A stretch of DNA of 18,007 nt from Acidobacteriota bacterium (GCA_025353435.1 JANXQR010000278.1:1-18007), one strand, 5' to 3'. Shown: positions 6,422-14,371, counted from the first letter of the stretch. The notes: generated from the sequence alone by a model not told the origin. Made by a program: numbers and translations.

Positions 6422-8890
6422 TCAATTTTCGACCCTTGCCCCAAGGGCGTGCGCGAGTTCCGACGGGTTCGAATTAGCAACACCGGCAATTGCGACGCGC
6501 TGTGCAATTGCACTGCTCTTTGAAGGGTCGGAGTTAATCAAAGCGTACCCTCTTCCGAGGTGTCTATAGAGAATCCGGCTCTGTTCATCGTCCAGGAGGA
6601 CGACGACAGCCTGCACACGTGGAGATCGCAAAACTTCCTTCGGCAGGCTTTTCAACAACTGCACGGCCTCAGGTACTTTATTCGCTCGAACCATCCTTTC
6701 CGTCGACTGGAGCGCCGCGTCAGCCTGGCGGAATACGGAATCCCGAGAACTCTGCGCTTGGCTCATCAACATACGCAAAGTTGAGTCTTCTGATTGCGAA
6801 ACGGCATTTTGCAATAGAGCAATCGCTTCGTTAAAGGCTCCTTCGCCCATCAAGTGCTGCGCTTGCGCCAGGGTATTCCGCTTCGATTGTTCGCGATCAT
6901 GCTCGGCTGCTTCGTTGCGCGCGAACTGGAGCAGACCGGTGACTTCTTCGCCGGCGAGGTTTTCGGCTTCGCATGCTTCCAGAATATGCACGGCATCGCT
7001 AAAGCGGGAAGCCTTCAGGGCGTCGTCAGCTCGTGCAAGGTAGTCGGCCCGGCGCTCGTCAGCGGATAGCTGCTGAATGCGCTCACTGAGTCGAGCCTCA
7101 AGCGAAAGAAGTCTCTCGTCGGTTGGCATTTGCTGGCGCGATCTACGAATCAGTTCCAGAGCTTCGCGCGGACGAAGGTCCCTGCACGCCTGAATGGTGC
7201 TCTCGACCAGACGGCTGCTTTCCATGTCTCTTAGCCGTCGCTCAACTTGAACGTTGAGCCGGACGAGCGCTGGCTCCGACGGCATGCTGACCATTGCCTG
7301 CCTGATTTCCCGCACGCACAGCTCAAGCTGCTCGGCCGAATTCGCAACGGAAGTCTGCTCTTCGAGCTGGGCAATCAGGCCCTTGCGGCGATTCTGCTCG
7401 AAACCCGCATTGGCATCTGCCCGCATGCTATGAATCTCTGGGTCCGAAGGATTCAGCTCCTCCACGCGCGCCAATATTTCCAGCGCTCGCTCAAAGCCTC
7501 TGCCTTGAAGTTGCCGGCGCGCATCATCAAGAAGAGATCGCGCCTGGGCCTTGCGCTGTACCTGCTCAGCTTCAGCTACCAATGAACTGCATAGTGAGAT
7601 CAGCTTTGAATTCGCCGTATCGACCTTTAGCGCCTCCTGAGCCGACGCAATTGCAGACTGGTAGTCGCCCTTGCGCCGCGCGTTATCGACCCGGCGCATC
7701 AACTCGTCGATCTGCTCCTTCCTCTTCTTTTCATCCTTGAGCTTCTCCAGGAGGGCAAGAAGTTGCGCATTGGCCGAATCGAGTGCAAGCCCTTCCTTTA
7801 GAACAGAAATTCCCTCGTCAAATTCCCTGTTTCTGAGGGCTTCTTCTCCTTGAAGGCGAATCTGCTCCAGACGCTCATCGCGCTGTCTCCGCACCAGCTG
7901 CCGTTGTACTTCGGAAAGCAACTCGCGCGCCTCGGTGTTCCTGCTTTGGACCTTCAGCACCTGTTGAAGCACAATTCGAGCTCGCGTGAGATCGCGGACC
8001 TCAAGAAGCTGTCGCGCCTTGGGAACGAGATCAACCACTTCCTGCTGGCGAAGTTCCTCGATGACGGAGTCTATGTCCGCCGCCATCTCCTCCGCTGTCT
8101 GATATCGGTCATCCGGCGACTTGGCCAGTGACTTTTCGACGATTGCCTCGACTCCCGTCGGAATGTAATCGCAAAGAGTGGACAGTGGCGGATACGGCTC
8201 GTTCATGATCTTTTGCATGAGCACGTAATCTTCGCCGGTAAACGGAAGTTGCCCGGTCAAGAGTTGATACAGAACGACACCGATGGAGAAGATGTCTGAC
8301 CGCCCGTCTATGAACTTGTCCTTCAAGCGTTCAGGCGCAATATACGGGACGGTCCCAACAATGTGCCCGGTGCGCGTGAGGCTCAACTCCTGGCTTCGCT
8401 TTTCCAATCTTGCGATTCCAAAATCGAGGAGCTTGGAAATGCCGTCCGGCTGCACAAAGATATTCGCGGGCTTCACATCACGATGAATCACGTTGTTAGT
8501 GTGCGCGTAGCCAAGAGCAGCGCACATCTCTCCCACGATCCGCAGCCGATCCAATGTGGCCAGCGGACTGTTGTCGCGGATCAGCTTTTCGAGCGAATCT
8601 CCCTCGACTCGTTCCATCACGATGTAGGGGATGCCGTTCTCTTCGCCAAGGTCGTACACAATCACGATGTGAGGGTGCTTCAGCCGCGCCGTTTTCCGTC
8701 CTTCTTCGTAGAAGCGGGCAAGCATCTCGGGGTCGTCCGCCACTCCCCTGGTGAGAGTCTTGATTGCGACTTCACGACCGAGCTGGTTGTCGAGCGCGCG
8801 ATAGACAACGCCCATGCCGCCCCTGCCAAGCACCTCCATGACTACGTACTTGCCAATGCGCTTCAACTCATCGGGCTTATCGTTGCTCAT
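6422..8890 (-). CDS. Serine/threonine protein kinase (PknB-type) with long TPR tail
   Basis: This 822-residue kinase phosphorylates Ser/Thr on partner proteins. The catalytic domain (about 14-275) is complete: Gly-rich loop LGRGGMGVVY (21-30), Lys44 in VAIK, alpha-C Glu63, HRDVKPAN with catalytic Asp138, DFG (156-158), an activation loop with several Ser/Thr, and APE (185-187). The remaining ~540 residues are helical, with repeated TPR-like units (for example GDYQSAIASAQEALKVD, GRGFERALEILARVEELNP, KASRFSDAVHILEACEAE and GEGAFNEAIALLQNAVSQ) and charged coiled-coil segments rich in Arg/Glu. No TM helix or PASTA domain is present, so it is probably cytosolic, with the tail as substrate or scaffold platform. 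ATG 8890 has AGGTAG upstream. It lies 105 nt after the exported TPR protein gene on the same strand and is probably co-transcribed with it. Confidence 0.93.
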   Translation of the reverse strand: MSNDKPDELKRIGKYVVMEVLGRGGMGVVYRALDNQLGREVAIKTLTRGVADDPEMLARFYEEGRKTARLKHPHIVIVYDLGEENGIPYIVMERVEGDSLEKLIRDNSPLATLDRLRIVGEMCAALGYAHTNNVIHRDVKPANIFVQPDGISKLLDFGIARLEKRSQELSLTRTGHIVGTVPYIAPERLKDKFIDGRSDIFSIGVVLYQLLTGQLPFTGEDYVLMQKIMNEPYPPLSTLCDYIPTGVEAIVEKSLAKSPDDRYQTAEEMAADIDSVIEELRQQEVVDLVPKARQLLEVRDLTRARIVLQQVLKVQSRNTEARELLSEVQRQLVRRQRDERLEQIRLQGEEALRNREFDEGISVLKEGLALDSANAQLLALLEKLKDEKKRKEQIDELMRRVDNARRKGDYQSAIASAQEALKVDTANSKLISLCSSLVAEAEQVQRKAQARSLLDDARRQLQGRGFERALEILARVEELNPSDPEIHSMRADANAGFEQNRRKGLIAQLEEQTSVANSAEQLELCVREIRQAMVSMPSEPALVRLNVQVERRLRDMESSRLVESTIQACRDLRPREALELIRRSRQQMPTDERLLSLEARLSERIQQLSADERRADYLARADDALKASRFSDAVHILEACEAENLAGEEVTGLLQFARNEAAEHDREQSKRNTLAQAQHLMGEGAFNEAIALLQNAVSQSEDSTLRMLMSQAQSSRDSVFRQADAALQSTERMVRANKVPEAVQLLKSLPKEVLRSPRVQAVVVLLDDEQSRILYRHLGRGYALINSDPSKSSAIAQRVAIAGVANSNPSELAHALGARVEN

Positions 8891-8995
8891 GGCGTCTACC
8901 TGATTGGCCTTTCTCTACTATTCACCAGCAAGGCATGGCGCGTGTTTCAAGAACATGGTACGTACTTCAAGAATTAGAGCGCGGAACTCGCGCCT

Positions 8996-11785
8996 TCAAT
9001 TCGAGGCGGACCCCGGGGGCCGCGTCATTCCCTGCTCAAGCGCCGGGGTCGGCTTGGACGTCGGGTTAATCTCATTCGGGAAGCTCTGGAAATTGAACTG
9101 CTCTTTGAGGAAATCCTCGGAGTGCTGGCGTTCACCCAGCTGATCAGGAGGAGCAACATTCAAGTAGCGTATGTAGGCTTCACCGGCGTCGTCGGGGTAC
9201 CCGTCGTGTTCCCGCCGCTGGCCATCTTCGTAAACCTTGTGTGGAAGCTCGACAATCTTGTCTCGAATCTTTTGAATCAACTCTTCACGGGCTGTGTTTT
9301 CGAGCTGGTTCTGCAGTTCTTCCCGATCAGGGATCGTGCCTTCATTCTTGATCTTGTTTGTATCTTCTGCCTTGACCTCGCTAAGCACAACATATTGCTT
9401 CCGCTCTTCTTTCGATACCTGAACGGGCTCGCCTTTCTGGTTCCCGAATGCATCGTCAATGCGGAATTGCAGAACTATCCGGTTAATCACGTTGTAAGTC
9501 GTCTTTTTGTAGCTGTACGGGCGGAGCACGTCCTCGATGCGGTTCTTCGGCGTCGAGTCCATCTTTGTCCGTACGTCGTCAACTTTCTTCTGCGCAGTTG
9601 CAACGCTATTGCTGGCTTCCGTCACAGCCTTCTTGTTTCCCTTTGTTTCCGCGCCTTGCAAGGCCGCCTGCGCCGTGTGCAGTTCTTCCATTGCCGAATC
9701 GTATTGCCGGCTCAGTTTGTTCCATTCTTCGCTGGGAATGTCGTGCGTGCCTGCGATGTAGTTAGAGTCGAGCGATTCAATCGTGGGAGGCAGCGAGATG
9801 TTATGTTCCAGCACGTCTCCAGCGATAACGAAATCCGGATCAACGTCGGGGTGTGTCGCGTCTCCGGACCGAATTACCTTGACCGGCGTTCCGGGAGTGT
9901 CCAGTCCGGCGGCAATCGCACTCTCCATCTGGCTCGCAAATCCTTCACTTTGCCGCTGGGATGTTTGATCGCGAAACTGTACGCGGATGGAGAGCTTGGA
10001 ATGCATTTCATGCGCTATCGCGGCCACTTTCATCTGGTCGCGCACTGCCTCAAGGTTTGCCGCTTTGTATGCCTCGGCCTCCTTCAAATAGGCCCAGCCG
10101 ATCTCGGTTCCCGATCCCAGCGGCTTCAGCAAGCTATGCTTGGCCCGATCCAGAAACCATGCACTCAATTCGTCACTCAGGTTCTGAATTCTCACCTGAA
10201 AGCCCTGCTTGATGGCGTCGTCCGGAGTCAAATCATAGGCACGCCCCAGGTACCGGTACGCATTTTCGACCGCCTTCTCGTCGCCGATGCCCTTGATCGT
10301 GTCGTAAAGCTGGGCGATGTCCTTCGCCTTGTCGGATGCAGCGGTGACATAGTCGGGAGTGAGTCGCTGAATGTCGTCCTTAACGATGCCCTGCTGGCGT
10401 ACTGGCAGGCTGGTCAACACTTCATAGGCAGGGATGATGTCGTGCTGCAGTTCGAGGCCCTTGCTCTTTTCTAGCGCGGCCTTGGCTGCCTCGTCATCCT
10501 GAGCGGCGGCAAATGCCTTTTCCGCACTCTGCAGCGAAGCGCGTGCATCCGGCGTGTCTTTTGCCTTCAGCGCATTCGTATACGCGGCGATCGCTTTCTG
10601 CCAATCCTTGGTCGCATCGAGTTCCTGAGCCTCCACAAAGTAGGCGTCGTATGCCGCGTCGAGGACAGCCGAGATCCGCGGCTCTTCCTTCGCGAAACCT
10701 CGATAGGGTTGAACGGCCTTGATCGCTTCGTCCCAGCTCTTCTTTTCCGCTGCACCCTGCGCAGTGTGTATGGCGGATTCGAAGGCGTCGTTGTCACGTG
10801 CCAGGTCAGATTGCAGCTTGGGGAGCACTGGGATACTCGGATCGATGCTGCCGACCGCCGCTCCGTACCCATTGGCATTCTTAAGGTGAACGTACCCCGG
10901 TGATGAAGAAGCGAGAGCCGCCCGATAGGCGTCAAGCTCGCTATGAGCCTTGTCAATCAGCTTCTGAAGTGCCGAATGGATCTCCGTCGCGAGCTTCACT
11001 TCGCCTTCCGATCCAGGACGCAATGAATGCGCCATGGTTTGCTGAGCCAGCGCGTTCTTCAGATCGGGGTAGGAAGGCGACGAGCTCGACTCGGATGCCT
11101 GATAACTCTTAAGGGCGGTCTCTCCTGCATCGATGCAGAGGGAAGAGAGCGCCTGCTTAGCCGCGTCAGTGTGCGGGGCGGCCGGGTACTTTTCGAGATA
11201 AGTCCTCCATCCGGCCTGGTTTCCTATCCTTTCCGCCAGCATGTAATCGGCTCGTTCGACGTCCGGGGCAAGAAGGAACACCACCTTGACGCCCTTTTTC
11301 AAGGGCTGCGCGGCCGAGGCATCTGCGGCAGCCTGGGTAATTGCGCGTCCACGCAAATCGGCTGTATCGGCGATCGCAGCCGCGGTAAACGTCGCATTGT
11401 GTTCGAACTTTACACCTTCCGGCAACACGCAAACTCCGGCAACTTCGGAAGTGCCATAACGCAGAACACCACCCGCATCGCGCTCCAGGATTCCGCCAGC
11501 GACGATTGTCAATTTCGGCATCTTTCCGTAAGCAGATTTGTCGATTTGGCCCGAGTCCATCGAAGCGCAGCTTCTCAGCTCCAGTTTGCCGTTTATTAGG
11601 ACTTCGGCAAGCTGTACATAGGCCGGGCCGGACGGTCCATCGTAGAGCTCGATTGCGCCGAGTGATGGTCCCTTCGCCTGTGCGACGGGACAGAAAATTC
11701 CAAGGCCTGTAATTGCCACAGCCCACATTGCACCAGCGGGAGTTCCCGAGACCCCCCTTGGTTTCATAACTCTAACGGATGTCAT
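8996..11785 (-). CDS. Large exported protein with TPR-like/helical repeats, function unknown
   Basis: This 929-residue product starts MTSVRVMKPRG and has a signal peptide (hydrophobic AGAMWAVAITGLGIF, then a likely cleavage after AQA, near residue 37). A probable N-terminal beta-rich domain follows (GAIELYDGPSGPAYVQLAEVLINGK... to about 190). Next come long helical stretches resembling TPR or coiled-coil repeats (for example AIKAVQPYRGFAKEE, DWQKAIAAYTNALKAKD and AYRYLGRAYDLTPDDA), then a mixed C-terminal part with a charged helix (residues ~685-740) and an AGEAYIRYLNVAP TPR-like unit near the end. It ends with a Pro/Ser-rich tail. I do not recognise a named family. ATG 11785 was chosen over 11812 because AAGGGG lies 5 nt upstream. 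It is the first gene of the unit that ends with the kinase, so it may be sensed by it or act with it. Confidence 0.8.
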   Translation of the reverse strand: MTSVRVMKPRGVSGTPAGAMWAVAITGLGIFCPVAQAKGPSLGAIELYDGPSGPAYVQLAEVLINGKLELRSCASMDSGQIDKSAYGKMPKLTIVAGGILERDAGGVLRYGTSEVAGVCVLPEGVKFEHNATFTAAAIADTADLRGRAITQAAADASAAQPLKKGVKVVFLLAPDVERADYMLAERIGNQAGWRTYLEKYPAAPHTDAAKQALSSLCIDAGETALKSYQASESSSSPSYPDLKNALAQQTMAHSLRPGSEGEVKLATEIHSALQKLIDKAHSELDAYRAALASSSPGYVHLKNANGYGAAVGSIDPSIPVLPKLQSDLARDNDAFESAIHTAQGAAEKKSWDEAIKAVQPYRGFAKEEPRISAVLDAAYDAYFVEAQELDATKDWQKAIAAYTNALKAKDTPDARASLQSAEKAFAAAQDDEAAKAALEKSKGLELQHDIIPAYEVLTSLPVRQQGIVKDDIQRLTPDYVTAASDKAKDIAQLYDTIKGIGDEKAVENAYRYLGRAYDLTPDDAIKQGFQVRIQNLSDELSAWFLDRAKHSLLKPLGSGTEIGWAYLKEAEAYKAANLEAVRDQMKVAAIAHEMHSKLSIRVQFRDQTSQRQSEGFASQMESAIAAGLDTPGTPVKVIRSGDATHPDVDPDFVIAGDVLEHNISLPPTIESLDSNYIAGTHDIPSEEWNKLSRQYDSAMEELHTAQAALQGAETKGNKKAVTEASNSVATAQKKVDDVRTKMDSTPKNRIEDVLRPYSYKKTTYNVINRIVLQFRIDDAFGNQKGEPVQVSKEERKQYVVLSEVKAEDTNKIKNEGTIPDREELQNQLENTAREELIQKIRDKIVELPHKVYEDGQRREHDGYPDDAGEAYIRYLNVAPPDQLGERQHSEDFLKEQFNFQSFPNEINPTSKPTPALEQGMTRPPGSASN

Positions 11786-11790
11786 AAGAT

Positions 11791-11796
11791 CCCCTT
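11791..11796 (-). promoter_or_regulatory. Ribosome binding site deciding the start of the exported TPR protein
   Basis: AAGGGG on the minus strand is 5 nt before ATG 11785. The longer in-frame ATG at 11812 has no comparable purine stretch and would put nine polar residues in front. Confidence 0.55.
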
Positions 11797-11806
11797 GATA
11801 GCGCTC

Positions 11807-11834
11807 GGACATATTTGTCCCGCGGGCCGCCCGC
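11807..11834. repeat. Two adjacent inverted repeats in the kinase-operon leader
   Basis: GGACA-TATT-TGTCC (11807-11820) is followed at once by GCGGG-CCG-CCCGC (11822-11834). Both have perfect 5-nt arms. They lie 22 to 49 nt upstream of ATG 11785 and downstream of the candidate minus-strand promoter, so they may be RNA hairpins near the Shine-Dalgarno sequence or protein-binding sites. There is no T run, so they are not an obvious terminator. Confidence 0.35.
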
Positions 11835-11922
11835 CCTGTAGGTACGCGATAGTCTTACGGAGTTGCGATCCGGGCAGCATCTCGCCTGCAGGGGGCGGCC
11901 AAGGTACCTGAGATGGTGCCCT

Positions 11923-11951
11923 TTGCGGCCGCTTGCTCTGGCTGCTAAAAT
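11923..11951 (+). promoter_or_regulatory. Putative rightward promoter for the cyclase-like gene
   Basis: TTGCGG (11923-11928), 17 nt, then TAAAAT (11946-11951, five of six consensus matches). The predicted start near 11958 gives a leader of about 70 nt before ATG 12028. The -10 overlaps that of the opposing promoter. Confidence 0.4.
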
Positions 11952-11975
11952 ACCACCTCCCCCGGCATGGCGCAA
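11947..11975 (-). promoter_or_regulatory. Putative leftward promoter for the TPR protein/kinase unit
   Basis: On the minus strand TTGCGC (11975-11970), 17 nt, then TATTTT (11952-11947). The -10 is the same A/T block used by the rightward promoter, read from the other strand. The leader would be about 155 nt and would contain the inverted repeats at 11807-11834. Confidence 0.4.
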
Positions 11976-12027
11976 TAAGATTGCATTCAGGCGCACTGGA
12001 GTCGAAAAGGGGCGTCACATAGGCACT

Positions 12028-13260
12028 ATGGCAAAACCAGACAAGAATCGAGTGCCAGGCGAGACGCGCGCGTACGCCACCGCTCCGGGACAGCACCCGT
12101 CAGCGGCCTGGCCGTGTGTGGTGAGTGTCTGCCTGTGGGGTGATTTGTCCAAACGATTGGACTGTCGGTACTCGAAAAGCAACTCGCCCCTGGTCGCTAT
12201 GACTTTGGATGTAACTCGTACTTCAGGCGGCCTCCCGGCGCCCGAGGAAACAGACCTCCTTTCGGCAAGCTTCCCAGATATTAAGTCCGGATTGCTGTCT
12301 GCCAGGCGAATTCAATGGGCGATTGAAGGATTGACCGAATACGAACCTTTGAAGGGCGCGGGAGCCAGCATTCTGGTGGACTATATTGACGGTCCGCCCA
12401 GATCAGCGGGCCCATTGAATCGCGAATGGGCCCAGAACCTCGATCGCCAACGAGCGAATCCCGGACAGATCTTCCTGAGCCAACGCGTCTGCGAGACCGT
12501 GGAAGGGCTGCCGAGCATGTCCCTCGAAGTCCCCAATACCACGGGATTGCGGAGTTGGACTTGGAAGACAGACCAGCCGACGGCGAGCTTCGCAGCAGAC
12601 GAGCAGGCTGTCTTGGGGATGATCCACGCTGCCGGTCGGAACGATCCCGTCGTGCTCACATCCCCTCGATTGATCCCTGCGCCTTCCTCGAGCACGTCTA
12701 TCCCCGACCTCAGGCCCATTCAAACTTCCTCCTTGGGACGAGCTGACACCGCAAGTTTCGAAGCGCCGTCGCCGCCTGCGACCAAGTCCATGCGCCTTCC
12801 CATCATGATTGGATCGGCTGCAGCCCTCGTTGTGGGTGTGGGATTGGTCTTCTTCTTCAACCACAAGCCTTCAACGCCGGGCGCTTTGCCGGCACAGAGC
12901 TCAACGCCTGCCCAAAGCGCAGGGCCCAGTTCCACGCCTCCGGTTCCGGCAGCGCACCCGGGACAGCCGGAAACTCACCGCAAGGCCCCTTCCCTCCTTG
13001 ATCGACTCGTACCCAAAAAGCCCGCAGTGGAAGAACCGAAGACCGCTACCCCGCCGGTCGAAGCACGTTGCGATCTCACCGACGAAGACATCCAAAGGTC
13101 TCTCGCGAGAGCCGACCGCTACATGCACGATGGTGACCTATCCAATGCCAAGGCCGCCTACCTCCATGTCCTTGATTGTCCCGCCTCCAGGGCGAAGGCG
13201 CAGGATGGCCTGAGTCGGATTCAGCGCATGGCTGCCCAGAGGGGTTCGCCCAATCCTTAG
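12028..13260 (+). CDS. One-TM protein with cyclase-like N-terminal region and C-terminal TPR-like repeat
   Basis: This protein has 410 residues from ATG 12028. The frame is open back to 11863, but that part is Arg/Pro-rich, runs through the promoter region and looks non-coding. Residues about 30-180 contain LLSARRIQWAIEGL, ASILVDYIDG and the GQIFLSQRVCETVEGLP segment followed by GLRSWTW. From memory of similar proteins, this recalls the C-terminal half of class III nucleotide cyclase-like domains, but no metal-binding Asp pair is visible, so it would be non-catalytic. A Pro/Ser-rich linker leads to one TM helix (257-278, LPIMIGSAAALVVGVGLVFFF). An extracytoplasmic Pro-rich segment then leads to a final TPR-like unit (DRYMHDGDLSNAKAAYLHVLDCP). 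It is divergent from the kinase unit, so it may be a membrane partner or substrate. The domain assignment is tentative; the gene itself is likely real. Confidence 0.7.
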   Translation: MAKPDKNRVPGETRAYATAPGQHPSAAWPCVVSVCLWGDLSKRLDCRYSKSNSPLVAMTLDVTRTSGGLPAPEETDLLSASFPDIKSGLLSARRIQWAIEGLTEYEPLKGAGASILVDYIDGPPRSAGPLNREWAQNLDRQRANPGQIFLSQRVCETVEGLPSMSLEVPNTTGLRSWTWKTDQPTASFAADEQAVLGMIHAAGRNDPVVLTSPRLIPAPSSSTSIPDLRPIQTSSLGRADTASFEAPSPPATKSMRLPIMIGSAAALVVGVGLVFFFNHKPSTPGALPAQSSTPAQSAGPSSTPPVPAAHPGQPETHRKAPSLLDRLVPKKPAVEEPKTATPPVEARCDLTDEDIQRSLARADRYMHDGDLSNAKAAYLHVLDCPASRAKAQDGLSRIQRMAAQRGSPNP

Positions 13261-13328
13261 AAGCATTCGAACCAGATACCTCGCGTTCCTGACAATTGAG
13301 ATCTGAGTTCGACCCTCATTTTTTCGCA

Positions 13329-13357
13329 TTGACAACACGGTCCGGATCGGTTACTTT
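13329..13357 (+). promoter_or_regulatory. Promoter of the membrane protein/regulator pair
   Basis: A perfect -35 TTGACA (13329-13334) is followed by 17 nt and TACTTT (13352-13357). This is the best sigma-70-like match in the window. The start would fall near 13364, only about 8-14 nt before the candidate GTG starts (13372, 13378), so the mRNA would be nearly leaderless. The palindrome at 13354-13368 covers the -10. Confidence 0.65.
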
Positions 13358-13368
13358 GCAATACAAAG
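13354..13368. promoter_or_regulatory. Palindromic operator 1, CTTTGCAATACAAAG
   Basis: Seven-nt arms around a central A with one mismatch overlap the -10 and predicted start of the 13372 gene. It differs in one base from the perfect palindrome before creD. Bound protein would block RNA polymerase. The winged-helix regulator encoded in this same transcript (13982-14371) is the likely ligand, giving autorepression. Confidence 0.6.
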
Positions 13369-13371
13369 TGA

Positions 13372-13992
13372 GTGCGAGTGACTGACCTCAACAAAGCTCT
13401 CGGTGATATCAGCAGCATCCGCAGGCAGATGGCCCGCAGCACGGAGTTCCGCGGCTACGGTCCGGCTACACTTGCCGCAACCGGTCTATTCGCGGTCTCG
13501 GCGGCGGCTGCACAAGCTAAATGGCTTTCCGATCCCGTCAGTCACATTGCCGTCTACCTTGCGATCTGGGTCTCGATCGCGATTTTGTCAGCCGCATTGA
13601 TTGCAACCCAGATGTATGCCCGCACGCGACGCATCCATTCCGGAATGGCCGACGAGATGATTCGCATGGCCGCCGAGCAATTTCTTCCTTCCGCCGTCGC
13701 CGGGGCACTCATCACTTTGGTTCTGTTTGTGTATGTTCCGTCCGCACTTTGGATGCTGCCCGGACTTTGGCAAATCACTTTCAGCCTCGGGGTGTTTTCA
13801 TCTTGCCGCTTCCTGCCGCGCCCCATGGTTGCTGCAGGTGTCTGGTACCTTTTCGCCGGACTGTTTTGCATTGCGCTCGGTGATGCGCGCTCCCTCTCTC
13901 CATTGATGATGGGAGTGCCCTACGGAGTGGGCCAACTGTTGGTGGCGGCGGTTTTGCTGTTTAGTCGCCCGGAGGCGGAAGATGAAACCTAA
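13372..13992 (+). CDS. Polytopic membrane protein, function unknown, paired with winged-helix regulator
   Basis: This 206-residue inner-membrane protein begins with a polar N-terminus (VTDLNKALGDISSIRRQMARSTEFRGYGP) ahead of about five to six TM segments (near residues 33-48, 60-82, 108-128, 130-145, 152-170 and 180-198). It has no enzyme motif that I can recognise. The start is GTG at 13372 or GTG at 13378; neither has a ribosome binding site, which fits a near-leaderless mRNA. Its stop overlaps the start of the regulator gene by 11 nt, so the two are translationally coupled. I have the impression that this membrane protein/regulator/creD order recurs in other bacteria, but I cannot verify that here. 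A role as sensor or modulator of the regulator is inference. Confidence 0.8.
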   Translation: MRVTDLNKALGDISSIRRQMARSTEFRGYGPATLAATGLFAVSAAAAQAKWLSDPVSHIAVYLAIWVSIAILSAALIATQMYARTRRIHSGMADEMIRMAAEQFLPSAVAGALITLVLFVYVPSALWMLPGLWQITFSLGVFSSCRFLPRPMVAAGVWYLFAGLFCIALGDARSLSPLMMGVPYGVGQLLVAAVLLFSRPEAEDET

Positions 13993-14371
13993 AGCCTCAT
14001 CCGCCGAAGGCCGCTTTGCTTATGAGGGACTCGACCGCGTCATCCATGAACGCGCGCGACTCAGTGTGCTCACTTCGCTCATCAGTCATCCAAAGGGCGT
14101 TACCTTCGGCGATCTCAAGCAGCTGTGCTCGCTCACTGACGGCAATTTGAACCGACACCTCCACGTGCTTGAAGAAGCAAAAATGCTTGAAATAGCGAAG
14201 GACTACGACCGCAATCGCCCGCAAACAATATGCCGCATCACGGCTTCTGGACAAAAACGCTATTTGGAGTACCTTGAGACTCTTGAGCAAGTGGTTCGCG
14301 ATGCCGCCAAGGGCGCCAGGGAAACTACAAAGCCCGCCATTCTGCAGACTGTGTCACCGTTCAAGATCTAG
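13982..14371 (+). CDS. Winged-helix transcriptional regulator (HTH_27, ArsR/MarR-like)
   Basis: This 129-residue DNA-binding protein has GLDRVIHERARLSVLTSLIS (16-35), a first helix typical of this class, then VTFGDLKQLCSLTDGNLNRHLHVLEEAKMLEI, where LTDGNLNRHL is the recognition helix. The beta wing is DYDRNRPQTICRITASG, and a C-terminal dimer helix (YLEYLETLEQVVRDAA) ends the fold. This matches small winged-helix regulators of PF13601. ATG 13982 is preceded by GGAGGCGG and overlaps the end of the membrane protein gene. Two matching palindromes, at its own operon promoter and before creD, are its probable operators. No metal-binding Cys cluster of the ArsR type is present. The signal is unknown. 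A run of eight T follows the stop at 14372-14379 without a preceding hairpin. Confidence 0.9.
   Translation: MKPKASSAEGRFAYEGLDRVIHERARLSVLTSLISHPKGVTFGDLKQLCSLTDGNLNRHLHVLEEAKMLEIAKDYDRNRPQTICRITASGQKRYLEYLETLEQVVRDAAKGARETTKPAILQTVSPFKI

Noticed and set aside
8363..8977. 204-codon plus-strand frame over the kinase domain
   Set aside because: It is antisense to the conserved catalytic domain, with no start context and no family resemblance.
8976..8995. Hairpin GCGCG-AGTTC-CGCGC just after the stop of the exported TPR protein gene
   Set aside because: It is a short GC stem without a T run, located between two same-strand genes that are probably co-transcribed. A weak attenuator is possible but not supported.
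9122..10474. 450-codon open frame on the plus strand antisense to the exported TPR protein
   Set aside because: It has no recognisable domain and its residue make-up (many Val, Leu, Phe, Cys and Arg from reversed codons) is that of a mirror frame. The minus-strand gene has a signal peptide, a ribosome binding site and plausible protein sequence.
11863..12027. Upstream extension of the cyclase-like gene to its longest frame
   Set aside because: The extension is Arg/Pro/Cys-rich, passes through the candidate divergent promoter and lacks a start signal. ATG 12028 gives a more natural N-terminus.
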